The notes under the pieces are model-generated. The model did not search any database and was not told where the DNA came from. It was given only the letters and a program-made list of their open reading frames with translations. A stretch of 64,000 bases of DNA, from assembly GCA_004213555.1 (NCBI GenBank), contig SHAP01000008.1:36009-100008 (forward strand). Reading direction: 5' to 3'. Position numbers and translations under genes: made by a program. This DNA comes from Phycisphaeraceae bacterium (GTDB taxonomy: Bacteria > Planctomycetota > Phycisphaerae > Phycisphaerales > SM1A02). Below, one piece after another: positions 50,344 through 58,219 of the stretch. Position 1 is the first letter of the stretch; every line of letters begins with the position of its first letter.

Positions 50344-52620
50344 GTGGATCTCTTTGAGCCCAATGGGCCGCCAAGTTGGGTGCAAGTTGCAGTTGAGCGT
50401 GGGCTGAGTCTTGATGCCGACGTCCTCACCTATGCCGTCCCCTCTGAACTGCATCCCATCGCCCTGGGTGCTCGCGTTCGAGTGCCGTTGGGCCGCGGTG
50501 CAACCCCAACCGCAGGCTGGGTGGTGGCCCCAGGGACGGCCCCAAACCTCGCCCCAGAACGCATCAAACGAGTCATTGATGTTGACGATCGTGTCACCCC
50601 TCTGCCGGAGTCATTGATCGATGTCTCTCGGTGGGTGAGCGACTACTACCAATGCCCCATGGGCATGACGTTGGCTTCCGTGGTCCCAGCGGCGGTAAAG
50701 CGTGGCACCGGTCGCACCCTCAAGCGTCATTGGTCCCGATCATCCACCCCCCAACCCGACCGTCTTCCACCTGGGCAACGTCGAATTTTAGAAGTGCTCA
50801 ACACACACTCTGGGGATGAACCTCTCCCCGAATCGGAACTGCTCGAAGCCGCAGGAGTCAAAACCAGGGGCCCCTTGCAGGCTTTGGAGCGGGCAGGGCT
50901 TTTGAAATTCACGCTGGTAGAAGCAATCCGCGGGAGCGATATTCCAGGCGGGCTCGACCCGAGACGGCCCGATTGCCTCACCGACGAACAACAAAAAGTC
51001 ATCCAATCGATTGGAGAAGCCATCCCTGATGGCGCTTCGGTTCACGTGTTGCATGGGGTCACCGGTTCAGGGAAAACCGAGGTCTACTTGCAACTCATCG
51101 AGCAGGTTTTGGCCGCAGGCAAAACCGCGCTGATGTTGGTTCCCGAAATCGCACTGACACCACAGACTGGCGCGCGACTCTCGGGAAGATTCCCCGACCA
51201 CCGGGTCGCCATTTTGCACTCAGGATTGCACGCCAGCCAACGTCACGCCGAGTGGCAGGCGGTTCGTTCGGGTGAAGCCCGAGTGATTTTGGGGGCGCGC
51301 TCGGCTGTCTTTGCCCCGGTCTGTGAACGCAAACTGGGATTGGTTGTGGTGGATGAAGAGCACGAGAGTTCGTACAAACAAGAACAAGCGCCCCGCTATC
51401 ACGGTCGAGATCTGGCCATTCTGAGGGCTCATCGGGCCGAGTGCCCCATCATTTTGGGATCGGCCACGCCTTCCATGGAAACGTGGTCCAAAGCAATCAG
51501 CGGCCGTTGGCAGTTGCATCGCATGCGCTCGCGTCCGCCCGGAATGGCGCTGCCTCGAGTCGAAGTGGTGGATCTGGCTCGGGACCCAAAAAACCGCCAT
51601 GACCGCAGCCTCGGCCAAACATTGATGAACGCCCTGCACGAGGTCACACAAGCTGGAGACCAAGCCATTGTGTTGCTCAACCGACGAGGTTGGGCGTCTT
51701 GGATTGGGTGTTCCAGTCAAACATGCGGCTACACCTTGCGTTGTGAATCTTGCGAAGCATCGATGGTGATGCACCGCGATCACCGACTTCCCCAAGGAGG
51801 CCACGTCAAATGCCACCATTGTTTGCGGGCAAACCGACTGCCTTCTAGTTGCCCTGTCTGTGGAAAAGGTTTGATCAAACTTGGACTGGGCACCCAACGC
51901 TTAGAAGAAGTCCTTCGTGAGGAATTGCCTCATCTGGACGCGCATCAAATCGTGAGGGTCGACTCGGACCGAATCTCTGGACTCCAAGACTTGCACGAGA
52001 TCTTGGGGGCGTTCGGGAGGCGTGAAATTCGAGTGTTGCTGGGCACCCAGATGATTGCCAAAGGCTTGGACTTCCCGGGAGTTCGGCTGGTGGGTGTGGT
52101 GAGTGCAGACACCGCCTTGCAACTTCCGGACTTCCGAGCCTCAGAACGCACCTTTCAATTGGTCTCGCAAGTGGCCGGTCGCGCTGGTCGAACCGCCGAT
52201 GGTCCCCAAGCGCAAGTCATTGTGCAGTCCATGCACCCAGACAATCCAGCGGTCCTGCATGCCGCCGCACACGAATGGGATCGATTCGCAGAACACGAAT
52301 TGGCCATGCGGACCGGGGCAGGGTTACCCCCCGCCAAACGGATGGCGCGGATTGTGTTTCGCGATCGAGATCTCGATGCTGCCATGGTCATGGCCGACGC
52401 CGCCGCCCAAGCGCTCACGAACAGCCAAGAGAAGATCGAACTCTTGGGCCCAGCTCCCTGCCCCATGGCTCGAATAGATGATCGCCATCGCATTGGTCTG
52501 GAAGTGCTCGGCGAGACCCCAGGGACCTTGGGACGGGCCTTGGCAAAGGCCCGAGTCGCTGGGGGACTCAAACCCGGTGAAAAAGTGGTCATTGATGTGG
52601 ACCCGACCAGCCTGCTGTAA
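50344..52620 (+). CDS. priA: Primosomal protein N' (replication restart helicase PriA)
   Basis: 758 residues. The 3' DNA-binding domain (from WVQVAVERGLSLDADVLTYAVP) is followed by superfamily 2 helicase motifs: GVTGSGKTEVYLQLIE (I), LMLVPEIALTP (Ia), VVDEEHESSYKQEQ (II, DEEH) and GSATPSMETW (III). The paired zinc sites lie in CSSQTCGYTLRCESCEA and CHHCLRANRLPSSCPVCGKG. Motif VI region QVAGRAGRTADG is intact. It reloads the replisome at stalled forks. The start is a GTG. Confidence 0.94.
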   Translation: MDLFEPNGPPSWVQVAVERGLSLDADVLTYAVPSELHPIALGARVRVPLGRGATPTAGWVVAPGTAPNLAPERIKRVIDVDDRVTPLPESLIDVSRWVSDYYQCPMGMTLASVVPAAVKRGTGRTLKRHWSRSSTPQPDRLPPGQRRILEVLNTHSGDEPLPESELLEAAGVKTRGPLQALERAGLLKFTLVEAIRGSDIPGGLDPRRPDCLTDEQQKVIQSIGEAIPDGASVHVLHGVTGSGKTEVYLQLIEQVLAAGKTALMLVPEIALTPQTGARLSGRFPDHRVAILHSGLHASQRHAEWQAVRSGEARVILGARSAVFAPVCERKLGLVVVDEEHESSYKQEQAPRYHGRDLAILRAHRAECPIILGSATPSMETWSKAISGRWQLHRMRSRPPGMALPRVEVVDLARDPKNRHDRSLGQTLMNALHEVTQAGDQAIVLLNRRGWASWIGCSSQTCGYTLRCESCEASMVMHRDHRLPQGGHVKCHHCLRANRLPSSCPVCGKGLIKLGLGTQRLEEVLREELPHLDAHQIVRVDSDRISGLQDLHEILGAFGRREIRVLLGTQMIAKGLDFPGVRLVGVVSADTALQLPDFRASERTFQLVSQVAGRAGRTADGPQAQVIVQSMHPDNPAVLHAAAHEWDRFAEHELAMRTGAGLPPAKRMARIVFRDRDLDAAMVMADAAAQALTNSQEKIELLGPAPCPMARIDDRHRIGLEVLGETPGTLGRALAKARVAGGLKPGEKVVIDVDPTSLL

Positions 52621-52723
52621 CCAGACATCACAGACATAACTGCACAATTGGACAAATCGGCACCATTGGATCTCAACCCCAGCCCCTTGAGTTCGAGGGT
52701 GGCCTGCGGCCGAATCAGACCCC

Positions 52724-53746
52724 ATGTTGCAGCCAGAAATGGCCCTCCCACCGCCCATTCCGAAGGAGCGGCGACGGCCCAGTGTGCTGCTGGCCGATGC
52801 CGATCCCGCGCGCCGAGGACTGCTGGCCCACCACCTGCGTCACGTGGGGCACGAAGTATGGGAAGCCAACAACGCCGCCAGTGCCTTCGAACTTTTTGAG
52901 TGTCATCACCCGCCGCTTCTCTTGGTCGACCAAAACCTTCCGGCGAAGGGGGCCGAGCGTTTGTTGCGACATTCAAGAGAGCTGGGACAAAGAACCCCGT
53001 CAATCTTCGTGTGGTCGGTGCTGGTGCAAAACAAACAAACAGGATTCGACCCAATGCCCCTGTGCGATCAAGTCCTGCTCACCCCGACCAACCATGATGA
53101 TGTGCATCGGACCCTGGCTCCGGGCATCCGCCTGCTGGGGCTTCTTGAATCCCTTGAGTCAGAACGCGACGCCGCCCGAATCGCCTTAGAAACCGCCCAC
53201 CGGGAAACCAAACGGGCCCAAATGGCCACCGAACGGATGCGTCGTCAGGCCCTGACCGATGATCTGACCCGCCTGGGGAATCGACGGGCCGCCCTCGATC
53301 ACCTGAAAGATTGTTGGGACAAAAAAGGATCTCTGGGAGTGGTCATGCTTGACCTGGATCATTTCAAAGAGATCAACGATCAATTTGGGCATGGGGTGGG
53401 CGACGTGGTTTTGGAAGCCGTCGCGACCCGCTGGCGGCGATGCACCCGATCTGGAGATCAGCTCTACCGGATGGGCGGGGAAGAATTTCTTTTGCTCTGC
53501 CCAAGGGCAGACGAAGGGGTGACGGTCTTGGCAGCAGAGCGTTTGCGACGCTCGCTTGAGGAGCAGCCCATCATCACCGACGCAGGCCCCATCGCCGTCA
53601 CCCTGAGTGCCGGGGTTGCCGCCCGAACCTTGCCGATGAACTCACATCACGCACTGCTTCGGGCGGCCGACCGAGCGCTCTATCGGGCGAAAGACGCAGG
53701 ACGAAATCAGATTCGGTGTGAATCCAGTCAACGCCGCGCTGGCTAG
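52724..53746 (+). CDS. Receiver-GGDEF diguanylate cyclase
   Basis: 340 residues: a receiver domain (20-135), a coiled-coil linker and a GGDEF domain (175-335). The active-site motif is GGEEF (251-255) and a product-inhibition I-site RSGD (242-245) sits five residues before it. It is therefore probably an active, feedback-controlled cyclic-di-GMP synthase. The receiver has the phosphoacceptor Asp69 (LLLVDQNLP) but Thr120 where the conserved lysine is expected. It is convergent with the rhodanese gene, one base apart. No kinase gene is adjacent. Confidence 0.9.
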   Translation: MLQPEMALPPPIPKERRRPSVLLADADPARRGLLAHHLRHVGHEVWEANNAASAFELFECHHPPLLLVDQNLPAKGAERLLRHSRELGQRTPSIFVWSVLVQNKQTGFDPMPLCDQVLLTPTNHDDVHRTLAPGIRLLGLLESLESERDAARIALETAHRETKRAQMATERMRRQALTDDLTRLGNRRAALDHLKDCWDKKGSLGVVMLDLDHFKEINDQFGHGVGDVVLEAVATRWRRCTRSGDQLYRMGGEEFLLLCPRADEGVTVLAAERLRRSLEEQPIITDAGPIAVTLSAGVAARTLPMNSHHALLRAADRALYRAKDAGRNQIRCESSQRRAG

Positions 53747-53747
53747 T

Positions 53748-54116
53748 TCAACGCTCAACGGGCTGCTCGGCGTCCCGCCAGCCACGCCATCCCCCGTCCA
53801 TCGAAATGACGTTGGTGTACCCCATGGCCACCAATGATTCCGCGGCGATGGCCGAGCGGTAACCGCCACCGCAGTACAAGACCAAGCGTTCATCCTGATC
53901 CGGAATGGAAGACTCAATGTCACGCTCGATGACACCCTTGGACAAATGAATGGCGCCCGGGATGTGCCCCGCTGCAAACTCGCGTTCTTCACGCACGTCG
54001 ATCAACGTGAACGATTTGCCTTCATTTTTTGCCTGAATAAGTTCATCCACAGTGCATTCACGGATCGCCCGACGGGCTTGGTCAACTCTGCTTAAAAATT
54101 TAGGATTGTGTTGCAT
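53748..54116 (-). CDS. Rhodanese-domain protein
   Basis: 122 residues forming a single rhodanese domain: FTLIDVREEREFAAGHIPGAIHL, then the catalytic loop VLYCGGGYRSAIAAESL with the active-site Cys, then MDGGWRGW. Single-domain rhodaneses carry or transfer sulfane sulfur. No sulfur-metabolism partner is adjacent. The last gene on the opposite strand ends one base away. Confidence 0.88.
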   Translation of the reverse strand: MQHNPKFLSRVDQARRAIRECTVDELIQAKNEGKSFTLIDVREEREFAAGHIPGAIHLSKGVIERDIESSIPDQDERLVLYCGGGYRSAIAAESLVAMGYTNVISMDGGWRGWRDAEQPVER

Positions 54117-54163
54117 GTATTTCCTAAATCAGGACTACAAATAGTCAACGACGCTCAACCTGC

Positions 54164-54201
54164 GTCTCTCTCACCCTGTCTTACTCTCTCTCTCTCTTAC
54201 T
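54164..54201. repeat. Pyrimidine tract with a (CT)7 microsatellite
   Basis: An almost pure C/T stretch on the plus strand lies in the leader of the next gene. It contains seven uninterrupted CT units at 54184-54197, about 20 bases before the start codon. A shorter TCTCTCTC lies at 54165-54172. It sits in the divergent region between the rhodanese and the PAPG-tailed protein genes. Confidence 0.6.
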
Positions 54202-54217
54202 TCAGGATAAACAAATC

Positions 54218-54787
54218 ATGATTCGCTGCACTTTTGCCGCCGCTGCTCTTGCTGTCGTCTCAACCGCCAACGCTGATCTCGTGATCGACTCGGCCTTGGG
54301 CACCACCCTCGATGTCTCGCACTCCGTTGGCTCCGGCGACCTCACCTCTTACATGGTGATCGACTTCGGTGCGACCGGTGGCGACAGCGTGGCGTTCAGC
54401 TACTCATGGAGTGGCCCCACGACCCCGACCAGCAACGACATGATTGAGGCCATTGTGGCTGCGGGATTTCTCAGCTGGGAGTACACCGACTACTCCTTCG
54501 GCCGTGCGGTGGACAATTTCTCTTACGGAGACATGTCTGGGGATCCGAGCTTTTATTGGGGGCTGAGTTTGGGGGACGTGGTTGACCCCGGCGTTTCTTG
54601 GGCCGGTTCTCCGGTGGGCGTCTCAGACAACTTGTTGAGCAACAACTCACTCGATGGGTGGTACAACGGCTTCAACGATGATTACTCCACAATTCCGCCG
54701 GCCCTCCCGTTGGTCCCCGCACCCGGTGTGTTGACCGGGTTGCTTTTGGCGGTGGGCCCACGCCGACGCCGACGAGCAACCCGCTGA
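54218..54787 (+). CDS. Exported protein with a PAPG-type (PEP-CTERM-like) C-terminal sorting tail
   Basis: 189 residues: a signal peptide (MIRCTFAAAALAVVSTANA), a beta-rich middle with many Gly, Ser and Asp, and a tripartite C-terminus. The tail has the motif LVPAPG, the hydrophobic helix VLTGLLLAVG and the basic end PRRRRRATR. This is the layout of exosortase-processed PEP-CTERM proteins, here with PAPG in place of PEP, as often seen in planctomycetes. The function of the middle part is unknown. AGGA precedes the ATG by about eleven bases. Confidence 0.75.
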   Translation: MIRCTFAAAALAVVSTANADLVIDSALGTTLDVSHSVGSGDLTSYMVIDFGATGGDSVAFSYSWSGPTTPTSNDMIEAIVAAGFLSWEYTDYSFGRAVDNFSYGDMSGDPSFYWGLSLGDVVDPGVSWAGSPVGVSDNLLSNNSLDGWYNGFNDDYSTIPPALPLVPAPGVLTGLLLAVGPRRRRRATR

Positions 54788-54847
54788 ACTTTTGCCTGAA
54801 CGCTTCGTACCATTGGTCCCATCTCCAATGTTTGGAAAGGACCACCG

Positions 54848-55882
54848 ATGCTGCTTTTAACTCCGCTGTTTCTTCTCTTCTTTTTCAACGACCTGAACTC
54901 TGCTGATGACGTCTTGGTCGAGCACCAGTTCAATGCCGTGATGATTCAGAACGGTCTGAAAATTGAAGTCGAAGGCTCGGGACCGGATGCCTATGTGGTT
55001 GAATTGAATGGCGATCGTGTTCCCGCCGATCGAACCCGCTGGCTCCAGGGCATGCTGCAAATTTTGGACGAAAACGGGGGCGTGCTTGTCAGCATGCCTC
55101 TGATTTCGTCCAGTGCGCAGGGCCGAAGCGCTGTTGCGAACTTGTCCCCCCAAGAAATGCGGAACCCACAAAAGCCAAACAAAGGCTCGGCCGGCTTCCT
55201 TGGAATCCAAATGGCCCCGGTCGAACAACTGCCACCCAACAGTGAGGATGGAAAGCCATGGGATATTGACGCGAGCCGATGCACAATGGTCGTTTCTGTT
55301 TCCCCCAACTCCCCCGCGGCATCGGCAGGCTTGCGAGCAGGCGACATCATCATTCCGCAAACAAAACGCAGTGTTGATCCAGAAACATTGTCATCCACCA
55401 TCGCAGGCATGGAACCAGGAACAACCGTCTCGGCCATCATCATCAGAGACGATCGCAAAATGAAAGTGGAGATCGAATTGGGAGTCCGGCCCGCGGACAT
55501 GCCCATGCCGAACCCATCGCAAGCCGAAGCTCAACTGCAAAGCCTTATGGAGAATTTCCACCGTCGGGTCCATGATCGCATGCAGCGTTTCGAGCGCGAA
55601 AATCTAGCGCCACTGCTCCAAGAAGCCCAACGTGAGGTAGAAAATGCACATGCACAGCAAAATCGAATGCAATGGGAGCAGGACATGAATCAACTCATGT
55701 CTCAATTCGAAACCGAGGTGGAACGACGATTCAAGCAACTCGAACAAGATTTTCGGCCTTGGGCGGCCGATCTCGGAGAGCACCTTCAGAAGCGTCTCCA
55801 CCAATGGAGTGAAGGGATTGGCAAGTGGTCCGATGAAATGCGAGCCAAAGAAAAGTCTGAATCACGCATAGAGGACCTTTGA
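54848..55882 (+). CDS. Exported PDZ-domain protein with coiled-coil tail
   Basis: 344 residues with an N-terminal hydrophobic signal (MLLLTPLFLLFFF). A PDZ domain lies at about 115-215: GFLGIQMAPVEQ, VVSVSPNSPAASAGLRAGDIIIP, then SSTIAGMEPGTTVSAIIIR. A long helical, Gln/Glu-rich C-terminus (about 225-340) is predicted to be a coiled coil. No protease motif is present, so it is probably a scaffold or adaptor outside the cytoplasm. AAGGA sits about six bases before the ATG. Confidence 0.72.
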   Translation: MLLLTPLFLLFFFNDLNSADDVLVEHQFNAVMIQNGLKIEVEGSGPDAYVVELNGDRVPADRTRWLQGMLQILDENGGVLVSMPLISSSAQGRSAVANLSPQEMRNPQKPNKGSAGFLGIQMAPVEQLPPNSEDGKPWDIDASRCTMVVSVSPNSPAASAGLRAGDIIIPQTKRSVDPETLSSTIAGMEPGTTVSAIIIRDDRKMKVEIELGVRPADMPMPNPSQAEAQLQSLMENFHRRVHDRMQRFERENLAPLLQEAQREVENAHAQQNRMQWEQDMNQLMSQFETEVERRFKQLEQDFRPWAADLGEHLQKRLHQWSEGIGKWSDEMRAKEKSESRIEDL

Positions 55883-55979
55883 CCTTCCAAAATCTTCACG
55901 CGGGTCCGAAGTGAACCCAGCGCCATGACTCGCTCGTTGCTGCAAGTTTTGAACCAAGGTGTTAAAAAATTTGTAGCCA

Positions 55980-56813
55980 ATGCTACAAGCCTGCCATCCC
56001 CAATCAATCTTGACTTTCTCGTGGCTCCTCATTGTGGGGGCGAATGCCACCCACGCAGACACTTTTCGCAAAGCGCATCACACCCTTTGGAATCCCACAC
56101 CCCGCAGCGAGTAGAGGTCGATGAGCGCCGACCGACCAGATTTCACTGAAAGCCCTTACACCGTCGACGCTGGAGCTTGGCAATTGGAAATGAGCTTCGT
56201 GGATTACAGCCGAACCGACGATGCCGAAAGCACCACGCTGGCACCAATCAACTTGAAAGTGGGACTGCGGCACGACATGGACATTCAATTCGTCATGGAT
56301 CCGTTTGTCATTTCTGATGACGGGACCCAAAAAGTCGATGGTGTGGGAGACGCTCAGATTCGGCTCAAGATGAACCTTTGGGGAAATGATTCCGAAGGCG
56401 ATGCCTTCGCCTTCATGCCTTTTGTTTAAATCCCCACTTCAACCAACGGCATTGGCAGTGACAAAGTTGAAGGGGGACTGATTTTCCCGTACGCCACGTC
56501 ATTAAGTGAGACTGTGGGCCTTGGCTTGATGTTTGAAACAGACTTTGTGCACAACGCAATGGAAGACAATTACGACGTCGAATATGTAGGAACCAGCGTG
56601 TTCGGTTTTGAGATCACCGAAGCATTGGGCACCTACCTTGAAGGCATTGCGATTCTGCGGCCCGATGCCGATGAGGATTTCACTTCAATTTTGGGCATGG
56701 GAGTGACGTATGAAGTCGCGACCGACACTGTGCTTGACGCAGGGTGCAACTTCGGTCTGGAAGGTACGGCGGACGACTTCAACTTCTTCACCGGCATTTC
56801 CATTCGTTACTGA
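55980..56813 (+). pseudogene. Phenol-MetA/transporter-like outer-membrane protein gene broken by two in-frame stops
   Basis: One frame of about 277 codons runs from a signal peptide (MLQACHPQSILTFSWLLIVGA, from ATG 55980). It continues through LWNPTPRSE, a TAG at 56112, then SADRPDFTESPYTVDAGAW, a TAA at 56427 (FMPFV, stop, IPTSTNGIG) and a terminal beta strand ending TGISIRY. The motifs DRPDFTESPYTVDAG and LWNPTPR mark the family of small outer-membrane beta-barrel proteins annotated as transporters. Both stops are single-base changes of plausible sense codons and the frame is otherwise intact, so this looks like a recent pseudogene. Sequencing error is the alternative. Confidence 0.75.
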
Positions 56814-56834
56814 TTCGAAGAGCAGCCGGGGAGA

Positions 56835-58121
56835 TCACTGGCTCTGGACCGGAAAAAGAAGCTGACCTTTTTGCCCAGCACCCACGCTTCGCACGTGCGG
56901 CAAACCATCCTTCACTGCATAAGTAACCAGACCGTCGGTCCAGCAATCATGAACTTCGATTGGAGGTTCTGCCGGGAAAGCGCCGGTACGAAATCGTTCC
57001 CGATAAGCCGCCAGTACCAGAGATATCGATTGAATTTCCATGTGCCTCAATCGAATTTGATCGAACGCCTTGGTGAGATCAGGAAGAAGAAGATCGATGA
57101 CGAGATTGCCAGTGCCTTCGAAGGCCTCCCGATCCGCGCGATCCCAGAGAGGCGATTCACAATATTCCGCTTGAGCCGCCAAAGTGTTGGCATACAACTC
57201 ACGGGTGCTCCTCCGATCTGGCATCCACTGGGCGAGGAAAGGTGCGGTCAAAGAATTCAATCGGTGGTCAACGACAATGGGAAAGCCCGTGAACCCCGCC
57301 CCATCATCCACCGACCAAGTGCCGGTTTCGCCAATGAATATCCCATTCCCGGCACCATCATCTGAGTAGACACGTTGGAGCACATCGTCGAACATGATGT
57401 ATTCCCCCTCAAGGTTGAGAGGCTCCAAAGCATCCAAAGCCAAAACCAGCTCCCCTTCAAGTTCTGCCAACACCTCATCGGAATAGTTCATTCCGTGCGC
57501 GACGAGCAACTGTGAGATCGTCTCGACTTCCAAAGACAAAATCGACATCCCTACCAACTGATTGATAAGCGTTGGGTGCTCTTGGCAAAGCACAGAGATC
57601 CGACGCATCGCACGGAGATCCTCAAGGCCTCCACCCTCACCTTGGATCAAAGCATGATCCTTGAGTCGAAGCGCAGCTTTTCTCAAATCATCCAAATGCG
57701 GAAGCGGAATGGTGAGCGCAGATTGCTCCCAACTCCAGGGGTTGACGTTTTTGCTTTGATCTGGATCTGAAACCAGTTCCGGCCACAGGGCGGTGTCTTC
57801 GGGACTGAGATCTCGCGAATGACCCAAATCAAAGCCCAGCACTTCGCAGCGGCTGGCTTCTTGGAGCATTTCTGGAGCGTGTGGATCATCGGCGTGCATG
57901 GCCATCAACGCTTTCCGCATCTGGGGCCACCCTCGATTTTCGCCCGGAACGTGCGCAAACTGGGCGTTCAATGCCACAACTGGATCAAAGGTCAACACCC
58001 GTTCGACGGAGGTGTAGCGGGCCCACAGTAATCCATAGACCAGAGCCATTGCGGCCAAAGGCCATCTCATGATTTTCCAGAATTTCACAAAGGTGGGAAA
58101 AAATGATCGAAGTCTGCTCAT
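56835..58121 (-). CDS. Membrane-anchored protein of unknown function
   Basis: About 428 residues: one N-terminal membrane helix (MRWPLAAMALVYGLLWA near residue 18) and a large helical soluble part with no domain I recognise. It has conserved-looking acidic stretches (GEYIMFDDVLQRVYSDDGAG) and a C-terminal YAVKDGLPHVRSVGAG. The pattern, with repeated short helices and a DGLVTYAV end, recalls the poorly characterised planctomycete proteins that follow a type II secretion-like C-terminal beta part. No function is assigned. ATG 58121 is chosen; it lies 19 bases past a strong terminator, so it needs its own promoter or read-through. Confidence 0.55.
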   Translation of the reverse strand: MSRLRSFFPTFVKFWKIMRWPLAAMALVYGLLWARYTSVERVLTFDPVVALNAQFAHVPGENRGWPQMRKALMAMHADDPHAPEMLQEASRCEVLGFDLGHSRDLSPEDTALWPELVSDPDQSKNVNPWSWEQSALTIPLPHLDDLRKAALRLKDHALIQGEGGGLEDLRAMRRISVLCQEHPTLINQLVGMSILSLEVETISQLLVAHGMNYSDEVLAELEGELVLALDALEPLNLEGEYIMFDDVLQRVYSDDGAGNGIFIGETGTWSVDDGAGFTGFPIVVDHRLNSLTAPFLAQWMPDRRSTRELYANTLAAQAEYCESPLWDRADREAFEGTGNLVIDLLLPDLTKAFDQIRLRHMEIQSISLVLAAYRERFRTGAFPAEPPIEVHDCWTDGLVTYAVKDGLPHVRSVGAGQKGQLLFPVQSQ

Positions 58122-58140
58122 CAAGAGTACGGTACCAGAC

Positions 58141-58170
58141 AAAAAACGCCCGGACAGAAGTCCGGGCGTT
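58141..58170 (-). terminator. Rho-independent terminator of the giant repeat gene
   Basis: AACGCCCGGA and TCCGGGCGTT form a perfect 10-bp stem with a 6-base loop. On the minus strand it runs directly into a T-run. It starts 50 bases past the stop of the giant repeat gene. Confidence 0.88.
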
Positions 58171-58219
58171 CTGTCTGCGATCACCCCCCCCGGCGATCGC
58201 AACAGTTCTTTTGCACCAT

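Noticed and set aside
56112..56429. Stop-codon recoding (for example pyrrolysine or selenocysteine) in the broken outer-membrane gene
   Set aside because: The two stops are different codons (TAG and TAA), no recoding structure is seen, and other genes end normally at TAA, TAG and TGA.
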